Shown here piece after piece: positions 49,023 to 57,047 of a DNA stretch of 64,000 bases. The stretch is from Prochlorococcus sp. AG-347-E23. Lineage in GTDB: Bacteria > Cyanobacteriota > Cyanobacteriia > PCC-6307 > Cyanobiaceae. The DNA is taken from assembly GCA_003281685.1 (NCBI GenBank), contig QCBH01000004.1, positions 1-64,000 of the forward strand. The letters are read 5' to 3'. The translations under genes were made by a program, and so were the position numbers. Within the stretch, counting starts at the first letter, position 1; each line of letters begins with the position of its first letter. The notes beneath the pieces are model-generated. The model was not told the origin of the DNA and ran no database searches. It worked only from the letters and a program-made list of their open reading frames with translations.

Positions 49023-50132
49023 TTAAATCTCAAATCTATCTAAACTAAATTTTTCTAAAAAGCTTTTTTCTATTTCTTTGAGGCTTGTATTTTGAACTAT
49101 TTTCAACAGAAGATCACTTGTTATTGCAGAAAATAAAACTCCATTTCTGTAATGTCCTGTAGCTACAAAAAGGTTTTCAATTTTTGATTTTCCAATTATT
49201 GGTTTAAGATCTGGTGTGCAGGGTCTAAATCCCCACCAATGTTCCATTTGTGGCCAATTAATAGCTTCTGGTAATAATAAGCGAATGCCTTCTTGCAGTT
49301 GTTTTATTCCATTAGGAGTATTACCTTGTTTAAATTTTGAATCTTTTTCAACTGTCGCTCCGACGATAATAAGTCCATCATCACGAGGAACTAGATAAGT
49401 TTTTGGACCAAAAATAACTCTTTTCAAAAAATTTGTTGGACCTTGTATTGATAGCATTTGTCCCTTTACAGGAAAGACTGGAATCTTATTAAAAATTTTT
49501 TTACTCCAAGCACCACTGCATATAATTGCTTTTTCGCAGTTAATTTTTTTTAGTTCCCCAGTGGCACATAAAACTGTTGCACCAGTAATTTTGTTTTTTT
49601 CTAGTGTCAAATCCTGAACTTCGGATCCTTCTTGAAATTCGACTCCATGCAAGGAGCATGCCCTCTCAAGAGCACGCATCAGTCTTCTTCGGTTATCTAT
49701 TTGACCATCTTGTTCAAAAAGTAAACCATGTTTCCAAATAGAATTAATTCCATTAATTTCTGTTTGAAGATCTTTGTGATTTAAATATTTTCCATATTCA
49801 TAAGTGGGATACTCTTCAAGATCTTCTTTATTTGTAAAAGGAACTACTATGCCACATTTTTTTAAACCGCATTTGATATTACTATCTTGTTCAATACTTT
49901 TTATCCACTTTGGAATTAGACTTTGACTTGCTTGGCCAAATTTCAGTAATTCATCTTCGAGCCCTTCGGCATGAGTAGCTAACATTCCTGCAGCAACAAA
50001 TCCAGCTGATTCATTTCTGTTTTTGCTTAAAACTAAAACTTTGAAGTTATTTCTTGAAAATTCATAAGCAACAGATAAACCTACAAGTCCACCGCCAATA
50101 ATTAATATTGAATTTTTTGTTTCTTGTTTCAT
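49023..50132 (-). CDS. thiO: Glycine oxidase ThiO-like FAD enzyme
   Basis: FAD-dependent amine oxidase fold: IIGGGLVGLSVAYEFSRN at the N-terminus (Rossmann GxGxxG), SAGFVAAGMLATHAEGLED, and a C-terminal PDLKPIIGKS...VATGHYRNGVLFS block typical of ThiO. ThiO oxidises glycine to dehydroglycine for the thiazole of thiamine in aerobes. Other glycine or D-amino-acid oxidases cannot be fully excluded. 369 aa. Confidence 0.85.
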   Translation of the reverse strand: MKQETKNSILIIGGGLVGLSVAYEFSRNNFKVLVLSKNRNESAGFVAAGMLATHAEGLEDELLKFGQASQSLIPKWIKSIEQDSNIKCGLKKCGIVVPFTNKEDLEEYPTYEYGKYLNHKDLQTEINGINSIWKHGLLFEQDGQIDNRRRLMRALERACSLHGVEFQEGSEVQDLTLEKNKITGATVLCATGELKKINCEKAIICSGAWSKKIFNKIPVFPVKGQMLSIQGPTNFLKRVIFGPKTYLVPRDDGLIIVGATVEKDSKFKQGNTPNGIKQLQEGIRLLLPEAINWPQMEHWWGFRPCTPDLKPIIGKSKIENLFVATGHYRNGVLFSAITSDLLLKIVQNTSLKEIEKSFLEKFSLDRFEI

Positions 50133-50211
50133 TTAATAATTAATATTTTTATTTGTGTTTTAGTCCTCTTTTCCTTTATATCCAATAATATTAATAAAGA
50201 GACTTTTGATA

Positions 50212-51684
50212 ATGAAAAATTTGGAATCTTGGGAAGCTGTGATTGGTTTGGAAACTCATGTACAGCTTAATACGAAAAGTAAAATATTTACATCTGCGTC
50301 AACAGCTTTTGGCGATGCACCTAATACTCATATAGATCCTGTAGTTTGTGGGTTACCAGGAACTCTTCCAGTTTTGAATGAGACTGTTATTGAGTATGCT
50401 GTAAAAACTTCTTTAGCATTAAATTTAAATGTTGCAGAACATTGTAAATTTGATAGAAAACAATATTTTTATCCTGATCTTCCTAAAAATTATCAAATTT
50501 CACAATTTGATGAGCCACTAGCAGAAAATGGCTGGTTAGAGGTTGAAATAATTGAAAAGGATAAAGAACCTTATATCAAAAAAATTGGTATAGAAAGGCT
50601 ACATATGGAAGAAGACGCCGGAAAACTAGTTCATTCAGGTAGTGACAGATTAGCTGGTTCTAAGTATTCCTTGGTTGATTATAATCGTGCAGGAATAGCA
50701 CTTTGTGAGATTGTAAGTAAGCCAGATATTAGATCAGGTAAAGAGGCTTCTGAATATGCTTCAGAGATTAGAAGAACAGTTAGATATCTAGGAGTATCAG
50801 ACGGCAATATGCAAGAGGGTTCTTTGCGATGTGATGTCAATATTTCAGTTAGAAAAGGACCTAATGCTCCTTTTGGTACCAAAGTGGAAATAAAGAATAT
50901 GAATTCATTTTCTGCAATTCAAAAGGCTTGTGATTATGAAATGGCAAGACAAATAGAAGTTTATGAAAATGGAGGAAAAATTTTCCAAGAAACAAGGTTA
51001 TGGGACGAAGCTAAGCAATTAACAAAAAGTATGAGAATGAAAGAAGGGAGTAGTGACTATAGATATTTTCCTGATCCTGACTTAGGACCAATCGAAATTA
51101 CAAAAGCCCAAAAAGAAATATGGTTAAAAGAAATTCCAGAATTGCCTGCAAAGAAAAGAAATAAATACGTAAGTGAATTTGGGTTATCTGCATATGATGC
51201 AAGGGTAATTTCTGATGAAATTAATATGGCAAACTTTTTTGAAGAAACAGTAGCTAATGGTGTTGATGCCAAACTAGCTTCAAATTGGGTAACAAGTGAT
51301 ATTGTGGGTTATTTAAAAGCAAATAAACTTAGTTTTAGTGACTTAAAACTATGTCCTGAAAATCTTGCTGAAATGATTAGCATGATTTCAAATAACACTA
51401 TCAGTGGAAAAATCGCAAAAGAAATTTTACCTGAACTAATTCAAAAAAATATTTCTCCGAAAAAATTAGTTGAAGAAAAAGGGTTAGCTATGATATCTGA
51501 TTCTTCAAGTATTTTACCAATAATTGATGAACTTATTACTGAACATCCAAATGAGGTTCAAGCATTTAGAAATGGTAAAACCAAATTACTTGGTTTTTTT
51601 GTTGGTCAACTAATGAAAAGAACAAAAGGTAAAGCTGACCCTAAACTTGCAAATAAACTTCTTGCAGAAAAATTGAATAGCTAA
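50212..51684 (+). CDS. gatB: Aspartyl/glutamyl-tRNA amidotransferase subunit B
   Basis: GatB subunit of the GatCAB amidotransferase that makes Gln-tRNA(Gln) from Glu-tRNA(Gln). WEAVIGLETHVQLNTKSKIF, FCDLP-like FYPDLPKNYQISQFD, HMEEDAGKL, DYNRAGIAL and DVNISVR are conserved blocks. The C-terminal tail domain (about 345-490) binds tRNA. A TTG two codons upstream (50206) could also start it; the ATG at 50212 starts next to the conserved WEAVIGLE and gives 490 aa. Confidence 0.96.
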   Translation: MKNLESWEAVIGLETHVQLNTKSKIFTSASTAFGDAPNTHIDPVVCGLPGTLPVLNETVIEYAVKTSLALNLNVAEHCKFDRKQYFYPDLPKNYQISQFDEPLAENGWLEVEIIEKDKEPYIKKIGIERLHMEEDAGKLVHSGSDRLAGSKYSLVDYNRAGIALCEIVSKPDIRSGKEASEYASEIRRTVRYLGVSDGNMQEGSLRCDVNISVRKGPNAPFGTKVEIKNMNSFSAIQKACDYEMARQIEVYENGGKIFQETRLWDEAKQLTKSMRMKEGSSDYRYFPDPDLGPIEITKAQKEIWLKEIPELPAKKRNKYVSEFGLSAYDARVISDEINMANFFEETVANGVDAKLASNWVTSDIVGYLKANKLSFSDLKLCPENLAEMISMISNNTISGKIAKEILPELIQKNISPKKLVEEKGLAMISDSSSILPIIDELITEHPNEVQAFRNGKTKLLGFFVGQLMKRTKGKADPKLANKLLAEKLNS

Positions 51685-51688
51685 ATCT

Positions 51689-52306
51689 TTAAAGAAGCTC
51701 TCTTATTGTATCGATCCATTTATTTTGATCATCTGAATTATCTAAAATAATGTCTGAAAATTTTCTTTTTTCTTCAAAACTTAATTGAAGATTTATGGAT
51801 TCATTTGCTTCTTTTTCGCTAATTTTATCTCTTGTGATAAGTCTTTTTTTTTGTATTTCTTTAGGACATTTGACTAACCATATTTCAGTGCAAATATCTT
51901 CAAATTTCGCTTCAAATAATAATGGTATAACTAGTACTATAGTTTGATTATTTTTGTATTGACTGCATTCTTCTATCATTTTTTCTTTAATTAATGGGTG
52001 AAGTAGTTTTTCAATCCATTCTTTACTTTCTGAATTTTTAAAAATAATTTTCCTTAAAAGTTTTCTGTTTATTGCTCTTTCTGAATTGTTCTTATTATCA
52101 ATAATTTTATTCCCAAAATAATCTAAAATTTTCTTATATCCATATGTGTTTGGTTTGATTAATTCTCTTGATAAATTATCTGCATCTAATATTGGAATGT
52201 TTTTATGTTTTTTAATGTAATTAGTTATGGTTGTCTTCCCACTTGCAATACCTCCTGTTAAACCAATTCTTCTTTGGTTGTTTTTTGATTTTTCAAGAAT
52301 ATCCAT
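51689..52306 (-). CDS. coaE: Dephospho-CoA kinase
   Basis: Last step of CoA synthesis. P-loop GLTGGIASGKTTI at about residues 16-27, DADNLSRELI, and VLVIPLLFEA. 205 aa. Convergent with gatB (4 bp apart) and divergent from argJ. Confidence 0.94.
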   Translation of the reverse strand: MDILEKSKNNQRRIGLTGGIASGKTTITNYIKKHKNIPILDADNLSRELIKPNTYGYKKILDYFGNKIIDNKNNSERAINRKLLRKIIFKNSESKEWIEKLLHPLIKEKMIEECSQYKNNQTIVLVIPLLFEAKFEDICTEIWLVKCPKEIQKKRLITRDKISEKEANESINLQLSFEEKRKFSDIILDNSDDQNKWIDTIRELL

Positions 52307-52381
52307 ATAATTAATAGTAATATAATTAACTGTTTCTTTAGTATTAAAGAGTAGTTAGTATGAATTAAAATATCAAAAAGA

Positions 52382-53620
52382 TTGAGCCAGATAGATTACA
52401 ATTGGTCGTTTGTTGATGACAGCAAGGAAACACCCCAGGGGTTTCTTTTTGCTGGGATATCTGCTGGATTAAAAGCTTCTAATAAAAAAGATTTAGCACT
52501 AATACTCGCTCCAGAAGGAAGTATTTTTAGTGGGATGTTTACCCAGTCAATGGTTCGTGCTTCATGTGTGGATATTTGTAAGGAAAGAATTAAAAGAGCG
52601 TCAGGTTTTGTAAGAGCAATACTAATTAATTCTGGTCAAGCGAATGCATGTACAGGAAATCTTGGAATTCAACATTTTCAAATTGCCACAGGAAAGATTG
52701 CGAAACTTTTAGGAATAAAAGAGGAAGAAGTTTTAATGTGCTCAACTGGTGTAATTGGTGTTCCAATTCAAATAAATGATTTAATAAAAAATTTACCGAA
52801 TTTAGTTAGTGATTTAAAGAGTAATAATTTCCAAAATGCAGCAGAAGCAATTTTAACTACTGATTTGACTTTGAAAAAAGTTTTACTAGAGACGACTATT
52901 CAAGGTAGAAAAATAAAAATAGCAGGATTCGCAAAAGGCTCAGGAATGATCTACCCCAACATGGCTACAATGCTTGCTTTTCTTACCTGTGATGCAGGTA
53001 TTCAAAAAGAAGAATGGGACAAAATGATTGCTATTGCGGTTAAAAAATCTTTTAATGCAATATCAGTTGATGGAGAGACAAGCACAAATGATTCTTTTGT
53101 TGGAATAAATGCAGGAGAGAAAATTGAAAAAAGGTTTTTTCCAATTATCCAAAAAGGGATTGATATTGTATGTCAAAACTTGGCAAAAAATATTGCAAGG
53201 GATGGAGAGGGAGCAAATTGTTTATTAGAAGTTATGGTTCAAGGAGCAAAAAATACTGATGATGCAATTATGCTCGCGAAATCTATTTGTAATTCTGCCT
53301 TGGTAAAAACTGCGATACATGGTTGTGATCCTAATTGGGGAAGAATTATTTCTGCTGCAGGTAATTCTGGAGTTAAATTCAACTTGAATGACGTTGACCT
53401 GTATATAGGAAACGCTCAGATTTTGGAAAACGGCAAGTTAAATAAATATGATCCACAAAAAGTCACAGACTATATTAAGTCCAGAATGCAAGGTAGATAT
53501 CTAGTAGATGATATTGTAAACATTATGATTAATCTAAATTCTGGCGAATCAAAAGGTACAGCTTGGGGTTGCGATTTTTCTAAAAAGTATGTTGAAATAA
53601 ATAGCGAATATACGACTTAA
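52382..53620 (+). CDS. argJ: Bifunctional ornithine acetyltransferase / N-acetylglutamate synthase
   Basis: Makes ornithine and recycles the acetyl group in arginine synthesis. The protein self-cleaves at the conserved AT dipeptide in MIYPNMATMLAFLTCDAG (about residue 195), where Thr becomes the nucleophile. INSGQANACTG and DPNWGRI are further blocks. Start TTG at 52382. The C-terminus VEINSEYTT is imitated by a relic sequence at 54425-54468, evidence that this 3' end was an integration site. Confidence 0.95.
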   Translation: MSQIDYNWSFVDDSKETPQGFLFAGISAGLKASNKKDLALILAPEGSIFSGMFTQSMVRASCVDICKERIKRASGFVRAILINSGQANACTGNLGIQHFQIATGKIAKLLGIKEEEVLMCSTGVIGVPIQINDLIKNLPNLVSDLKSNNFQNAAEAILTTDLTLKKVLLETTIQGRKIKIAGFAKGSGMIYPNMATMLAFLTCDAGIQKEEWDKMIAIAVKKSFNAISVDGETSTNDSFVGINAGEKIEKRFFPIIQKGIDIVCQNLAKNIARDGEGANCLLEVMVQGAKNTDDAIMLAKSICNSALVKTAIHGCDPNWGRIISAAGNSGVKFNLNDVDLYIGNAQILENGKLNKYDPQKVTDYIKSRMQGRYLVDDIVNIMINLNSGESKGTAWGCDFSKKYVEINSEYTT

Positions 53621-53668
53621 CCCCAAATCCCATCTGGGACAATAGGTTTGAGAGATAGTGTTTTGGTG

Positions 53669-53687
53669 GTACCACTTTTGTACCACT
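53669..53687 (+). repeat. GTACCACT direct-repeat pair, 11-bp period
   Basis: GTACCACT at 53669-53676 and again at 53680-53687. The first copy is also the right half of the perfect palindrome GTGGTACCAC (53666-53675). It lies 48 bp after the argJ stop. The pair fits an arm-type recombinase site. Confidence 0.75.
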
Positions 53688-53703
53688 AAATTAGCAACGT
53701 AAA

Positions 53704-54221
53704 TTATTTAAATTTACCAGAAATCATAAATGAACTTATAATTTCGTTTTCATATAATTTCTCAAATTTTTTTTGTGTTAATGCTTTTAAACTTTTCTCA
53801 AATTTTGTGTTTAAAGAATAAGCTTTAATGTTGTATTTGTGTTCATTTTTTTGTGGGCAAGGACCAACATATTTTTTACTTCTATCACTGTTTTTCCCAG
53901 TAACTCCAATTCCAACTTTTCCATCTTTAACTTCATCTAAATATTTTGTTTCAGGAGGAATGTCTGACAATACCCAATGTACCCAAGTTTTCCCTGCTAC
54001 TTTTTTTGCATCAGGTTCGTCGATTATTAGTACGATCGATTGAGCATCATTAGGAACATTTGAGAAATTTATAGGAATTGATATGTTTTTACCACCGTTG
54101 TATTTACATCTTTATTTTTTGGTATTTTTTCTCCATCTTTAAATGCTGGTGAATTTATCTCAATTGCGAAAGCATTAATGGGTAATAAAGATATCAAAAT
54201 TATTGATAAAAACTTCAACAT
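53704..54221 (-). pseudogene. YbhB/PEBP-family protein with signal peptide, frameshifted
   Basis: Reading the minus strand from an ATG at 54221-54219 gives a signal peptide (MLKFLSIILISLLPINAFA) and the mature start IEINSPAFKDGEKIP, then the frame runs into a TAA at 54071-54069. One frame over, the sequence continues as YNGGKNISIPINF, VLIIDEPDA, GKTWVHWVLSDIPPET, and KKYVGPCPQKNEHKYNIKAYSL down to the stop at 53704, which is the phosphatidylethanolamine-binding (Raf kinase inhibitor-like) fold. A one-base loss in the A/T-rich tract near 54104-54125 explains the break. Apart from this the gene is intact, so a sequencing error or recent inactivation are both possible. Confidence 0.8.
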
Positions 54222-54313
54222 AATAAAATCCAATTTTTATTATTTTTGCACGAATTTGAATATTTAGAATAGTAATGTTAATTTCTTAAATTTCATTTTA
54301 ATTAAGTTTTTTT

Positions 54314-54391
54314 GTACCGCCAAAATACCAGTAATTACGGTATCACTACGATTTCAGGGATGAAAATAGTTTTGTACCACCTAAATACCAC
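54314..54391 (+). repeat. Two further 11-bp spaced TACCRC/TACCAC pairs
   Basis: TTTGTACCGC with TACCAG 11 bp on (54315 and 54326), then TTTGTACCAC with TACCAC 11 bp on (54375 and 54386), all on the same strand as the pair at 53669. They lie just left of the argJ relic. Three same-phase pairs in one 850-bp stretch argue against chance. Confidence 0.7.
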
Positions 54392-54424
54392 TAAATTTAA
54401 AGGATGAAACATAGTCATAGCAAT

Positions 54425-54468
54425 GCTTTTCAAGGTCTGTGGAAACCAATAGCGAATAAACTACTTAA
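54425..54468 (+). mobile_element. Relic copy of the argJ 3' end
   Basis: In frame this reads CFSRSVETNSE, a stop, then TT and a second stop, against the ArgJ end CDFSKKYVEINSEYTT and stop. The Tyr codon TAT has become TAA. The copy has also lost bases near its left end. Such decay is expected for a non-functional displaced gene end. Its last bases overlap the stop codon of the small membrane gene to the right. Confidence 0.7.
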
Positions 54469-54703
54469 TTTTTAGTAAATCCAATGGTAGATATTCATTT
54501 ATGTAAAGAAATAGTATTGTTAAAGTTCCAATTACAGAGCCTATAAAACCTCCAAAAAAATTGACTAATAATCCAGATTGTCTAATTATTGTTTCTTCTT
54601 TTTTGTCTTCCTCAAAATTAGGCGAATCAACTACTTTTAAGCGCTGATTGGTTGTTGGTTGTTTAAGTTGTTGGTGTCGGATGAGGGCTTCGAAATCAGG
54701 CAT
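54461..54703 (-). CDS. Small membrane protein overlapping the parA-like gene
   Basis: 80 residues from the ATG at 54703: a soluble head (MPDFEALIRHQQLKQPTTNQR), an acidic linker (SPNFEEDKKEET) and a membrane segment at about residues 48-71 (VNFFGGFIGSVIGTLTILFL). The first 67 bp overlap the end of the parA-like gene in another frame, so the pair is probably translationally coupled. A longer start at 54727 is possible. It could be a membrane partner of the ATPase; no family is recognised. Its last codons run into the argJ relic, so the native C-terminus may have been changed. Confidence 0.6.
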   Translation of the reverse strand: MPDFEALIRHQQLKQPTTNQRLKVVDSPNFEEDKKEETIIRQSGLLVNFFGGFIGSVIGTLTILFLYINEYLPLDLLKIK

Positions 54704-55308
54704 GGAATTTGTGAGGCAATTGAACAATAAGCAGACCAGCCCGTCATTCGACGAGGATCTGATCTACCTAAATCGTCGACAGCTTCAAATACAGCATTGC
54801 CCGAGGCTTCTGCTTTATCAAACGCTGAAAGTAAGGGTATAAAAGTATCAAAAACATATAAACCAAAATTTTCTAGAGCTGCTTTAGCTTGTTGCGCTGC
54901 TTTTTGCTGTCTAAAATCAACTTTTACTATTACTACTGCATGGTTAACTTTTAAGTTGCTTAATAAATTAGCTAGTTCAACAGTTAATTCTACTGATCTT
55001 GCTTTTGCAGTTGTAGGTAAGATAACTAAATCTGAACCATACGCTAAGTGTTTAAGTTCTTCTTGATCACTGCTAGCCTGTCCATCAGTTATTACAATTT
55101 CTGATGATCTTGATGCTTTAGCAGCTGAATTGACGGGAAAAACTGGAAATGGAAGATTGCCCCTTGATCCGTATGCTAAAGCTGATCTATTCTTGTCGGC
55201 ATCGACTATACAAACTTTTTTACCTTCAGAATGCCAGACACTAGCAAGGTGAATACTTGTGCAGGTCTTGGCTACACCCCCTTTTTGTCCGCAAACGGTA
55301 ATGAACAA
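54637..55308 (-). CDS. Orphan ParA/MinD-family ATPase
   Basis: 223 residues. Deviant Walker A KGGVAKTCTS at residues 9-18 (both Lys kept; the last Thr/Ser position is Cys), CIVDADKNRSA at 33-43, and the Walker B Asp in VITDGQASSD near 74. ParA proteins position plasmids, chromosomes, carboxysomes or other cargo using nucleoid or membrane gradients. There is no parB and no carboxysome gene in the window, so the cargo is unknown. The 3' end overlaps a small membrane-protein gene. Next to the argJ scar, it may be acquired. Confidence 0.85.
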   Translation of the reverse strand: MFITVCGQKGGVAKTCTSIHLASVWHSEGKKVCIVDADKNRSALAYGSRGNLPFPVFPVNSAAKASRSSEIVITDGQASSDQEELKHLAYGSDLVILPTTAKARSVELTVELANLLSNLKVNHAVVIVKVDFRQQKAAQQAKAALENFGLYVFDTFIPLLSAFDKAEASGNAVFEAVDDLGRSDPRRMTGWSAYCSIASQIPCLISKPSSDTNNLNNQQPISA

Positions 55309-55458
55309 TTTTTTACTTTTATTTCTCTTACTTTGGAGAATAATTTCTTAATGTCAAGAGAAATTGATTATTAATGCTTTAAAACTTATTTTTTGAAATA
55401 TTTTAAAGAAGTTAATATTTTTAGATAACCTTATAAAGTTCCTTATTTAAATTGGCTA

Positions 55459-56421
55459 GTGAAGAAAAGAATTGGATTAGGTACTTGGTCTTGGGGGAAT
55501 AAGCTTTTTTGGAATTACAAACCTACAAATGATGATGATTTACGTGATACATATAATGAAGCGGTACGAAGAGGTTTTGATCTAATAGATACTGCAGATT
55601 CTTACGGTACTGGCAATCTTCAAGGTAGAAGTGAATTATTGATAGGCAAATTTTTACTAAATACTCCTTCAGCAAAGAAAAAAAGAATTCAAGTAGCAAC
55701 CAAACTTGCCCCTTATCCCTGGAGAATTGGTAATAAAGGGTTTAATAAACCTTTTTTGAAAAGTTTAGAAAGACTTAATAACAAATTGGATATAGTGCAA
55801 TTACATTGGTCAACTGCAAAATACAATCCTTTGCAGGAATTAGGGCTGTTGAATAATCTTTGTGATTTAAAAGATCAAGGCTTCGATTTTCAAATTGGTT
55901 TATCAAATATAGGTCCTCAAAGGTTAAAAAAATTAATTAATTTCTTGAGGAAAAGAGATCAGAGGCTAAAAAGTGTTCAGATACAATTTTCTTTGCTTGC
56001 TCCCGATTTGAGCAAACAATATCAGGTAAAAAAAATTTGCGAAGAAAATAATATTGATTTCTTTGCTTATAGTCCTTTGTCTTTTGGAATACTTTGTATT
56101 GATCCAGATAAAGAAGAAAATAAAGAAAAAAGTTTTATCCGCAATGCTTTATTTGAAAACTATAAAAAACCAACATATGAATTGCGAAGGTGTCTAAAAA
56201 TAATTGCTTATCAAAGATTAGTTTCCCAAGCTCAAGTAGCAATTAATTGGTGTTGTTATCAAGGAACTATTCCACTCGTTGGAATGCGAAAAAAATCTCA
56301 AGTTATAGATGTTTCTAATGTATTCAAGTGGAATTTAAATAAAGATGAATTTAAAGAACTTCAGGAAGTTTCAAAAAATTGTTTAAAAAAAATGCCTAAA
56401 AATCCTTTTTCAAGTATTTAA
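55459..56421 (+). CDS. Aldo/keto reductase family protein
   Basis: 320 residues, TIM-barrel NAD(P)H enzyme. GLGTWSWGNKLFWNY at the start, FDLIDTADSYGTG with the catalytic Asp/Tyr pair, VATKLAPYPWR with the catalytic Lys, LHWSTAKYNP and IGLSNIGPQRL follow in the family order. Substrate unknown. GTG start at 55459. Homologues of this form are common in cyanobacteria. Confidence 0.88.
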   Translation: MKKRIGLGTWSWGNKLFWNYKPTNDDDLRDTYNEAVRRGFDLIDTADSYGTGNLQGRSELLIGKFLLNTPSAKKKRIQVATKLAPYPWRIGNKGFNKPFLKSLERLNNKLDIVQLHWSTAKYNPLQELGLLNNLCDLKDQGFDFQIGLSNIGPQRLKKLINFLRKRDQRLKSVQIQFSLLAPDLSKQYQVKKICEENNIDFFAYSPLSFGILCIDPDKEENKEKSFIRNALFENYKKPTYELRRCLKIIAYQRLVSQAQVAINWCCYQGTIPLVGMRKKSQVIDVSNVFKWNLNKDEFKELQEVSKNCLKKMPKNPFSSI

Positions 56422-56429
56422 TTTTATTT

Positions 56430-56567
56430 TTAGGTAGATATCTTCTTATTTTTTTTTATTTGAAAACTATTATTCCAAAGTTCAGTGGGAAATTTTTCAC
56501 CAGTGAATCTAATTACTTTAGGTTTGAGATTTATTATCAAATCATTTAGGTTTTTATTAGTTTCCAT
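56430..56567 (-). CDS. Small protein, 45 aa, unknown function
   Basis: An ATG at 56567-56565 gives METNKNLNDLIINLKPKVI, then RFTGEKFPTELWNNSFQ and a Lys/Asn-rich tail ending at 56430. Mixed composition with Trp and Pro in the middle looks like protein rather than random AT-rich DNA. It stands alone between the aldo/keto reductase and the tmRNA. No clear ribosome-binding site. Confidence 0.45.
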   Translation of the reverse strand: METNKNLNDLIINLKPKVIRFTGEKFPTELWNNSFQIKKNKKIST

Positions 56568-56721
56568 TTTGTATGATTGGAATTTTTAATAAGATAAATT
56601 AATTTAAAACTTATCTTCTCGGTATTTATACTTATAAAATTAAAAAAATTCTTTTTAATACAAGCAATTGCAGCAATATTTACAAACTAACAAATTATCC
56701 ACTACAACTTCTTAGTTATTT

Positions 56722-56747
56722 AAAAAAGTGGAGTCCTTCCAGACTCC
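56722..56747 (-). terminator. Intrinsic terminator of the tmRNA gene
   Basis: On the minus strand: GGAGTC, loop TGGAAG, GACTCC, then ac and a run of six T's. The 6-bp stem with GC-rich base ends the tmRNA transcript. Confidence 0.75.
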
Positions 56748-56983
56748 GCGTATCATTTGGTTGATAAGGCTGATATCACCCCATCTCCTTTAGGATCAAG
56801 CAGCAACTGGTGCTGTTTGACGGGAGAAACTAACGATTTTGTTAGCGTTTGTGTTTTTGCTCTAACCGAGCCGGCTTCAGTCACCTTCCTTATGCCCCGT
56901 CGAAACCATTACAACCCCAAATAGTGGAGTTGAGCGGAATCGAACCGCTGTCCGAAACATCGGTTGAGATCACCTAGTCCAAT
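56730..56983 (-). ncRNA. ssrA: Transfer-messenger RNA, circularly permuted two-piece form
   Basis: Read on the minus strand, the acceptor part comes first: T-arm AGCGGTTCGATTCCGCT (56949-56933) and the 3' acceptor strand CAACTCC (56932-56926). After a very short spacer the coding part starts with GGGGTTG (56918-56912), which pairs with CAACTCC over seven base pairs (one G-U). The tag frame at 56846-56796 encodes ANKIVSFSRQTAPVAA and a stop. A TATAAA-like -10 lies at 56995-56990. The permuted two-piece tmRNA is known from Prochlorococcus and marine Synechococcus. It rescues stalled ribosomes and marks their products for proteolysis. The ends of the mature pieces are estimates. Confidence 0.93.
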
Positions 56984-57047
56984 TGGACATTTATATTCTG
57001 ACAGGCAAAATGAGTATTGAATAGTTTTTTTTAAGTTTTTATCGTAT

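Larger units (their letters stand above)
53621..54468 (+). mobile_element. Decayed integrated element at the argJ 3' end
   Basis: The stretch is bounded on the left by the true argJ end and on the right by a diverged copy of that end. The two copies are 848 bp apart and agree at 19 of 21 bases (53600-53620 versus 54448-54468). Inside are three pairs of 11-bp spaced direct repeats and one frameshifted minus-strand gene of the PEBP family. There is no recombinase gene. I read it as the shrunken remains of a site-specific integrant; the outer limits follow from the duplicated ends. Confidence 0.65.

Noticed and set aside
54797-55066. Plus-strand open frame of 89 codons opposite the ParA-like gene
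   Set aside because: It mirrors a well-supported ATPase on the other strand and has no recognisable motif.
56933-56949. A tRNA T-arm (GGTTCGATTCC) on the minus strand suggesting a tRNA gene
   Set aside because: There is no matching anticodon arm; the acceptor pairing and the tag frame show it is part of the permuted tmRNA.
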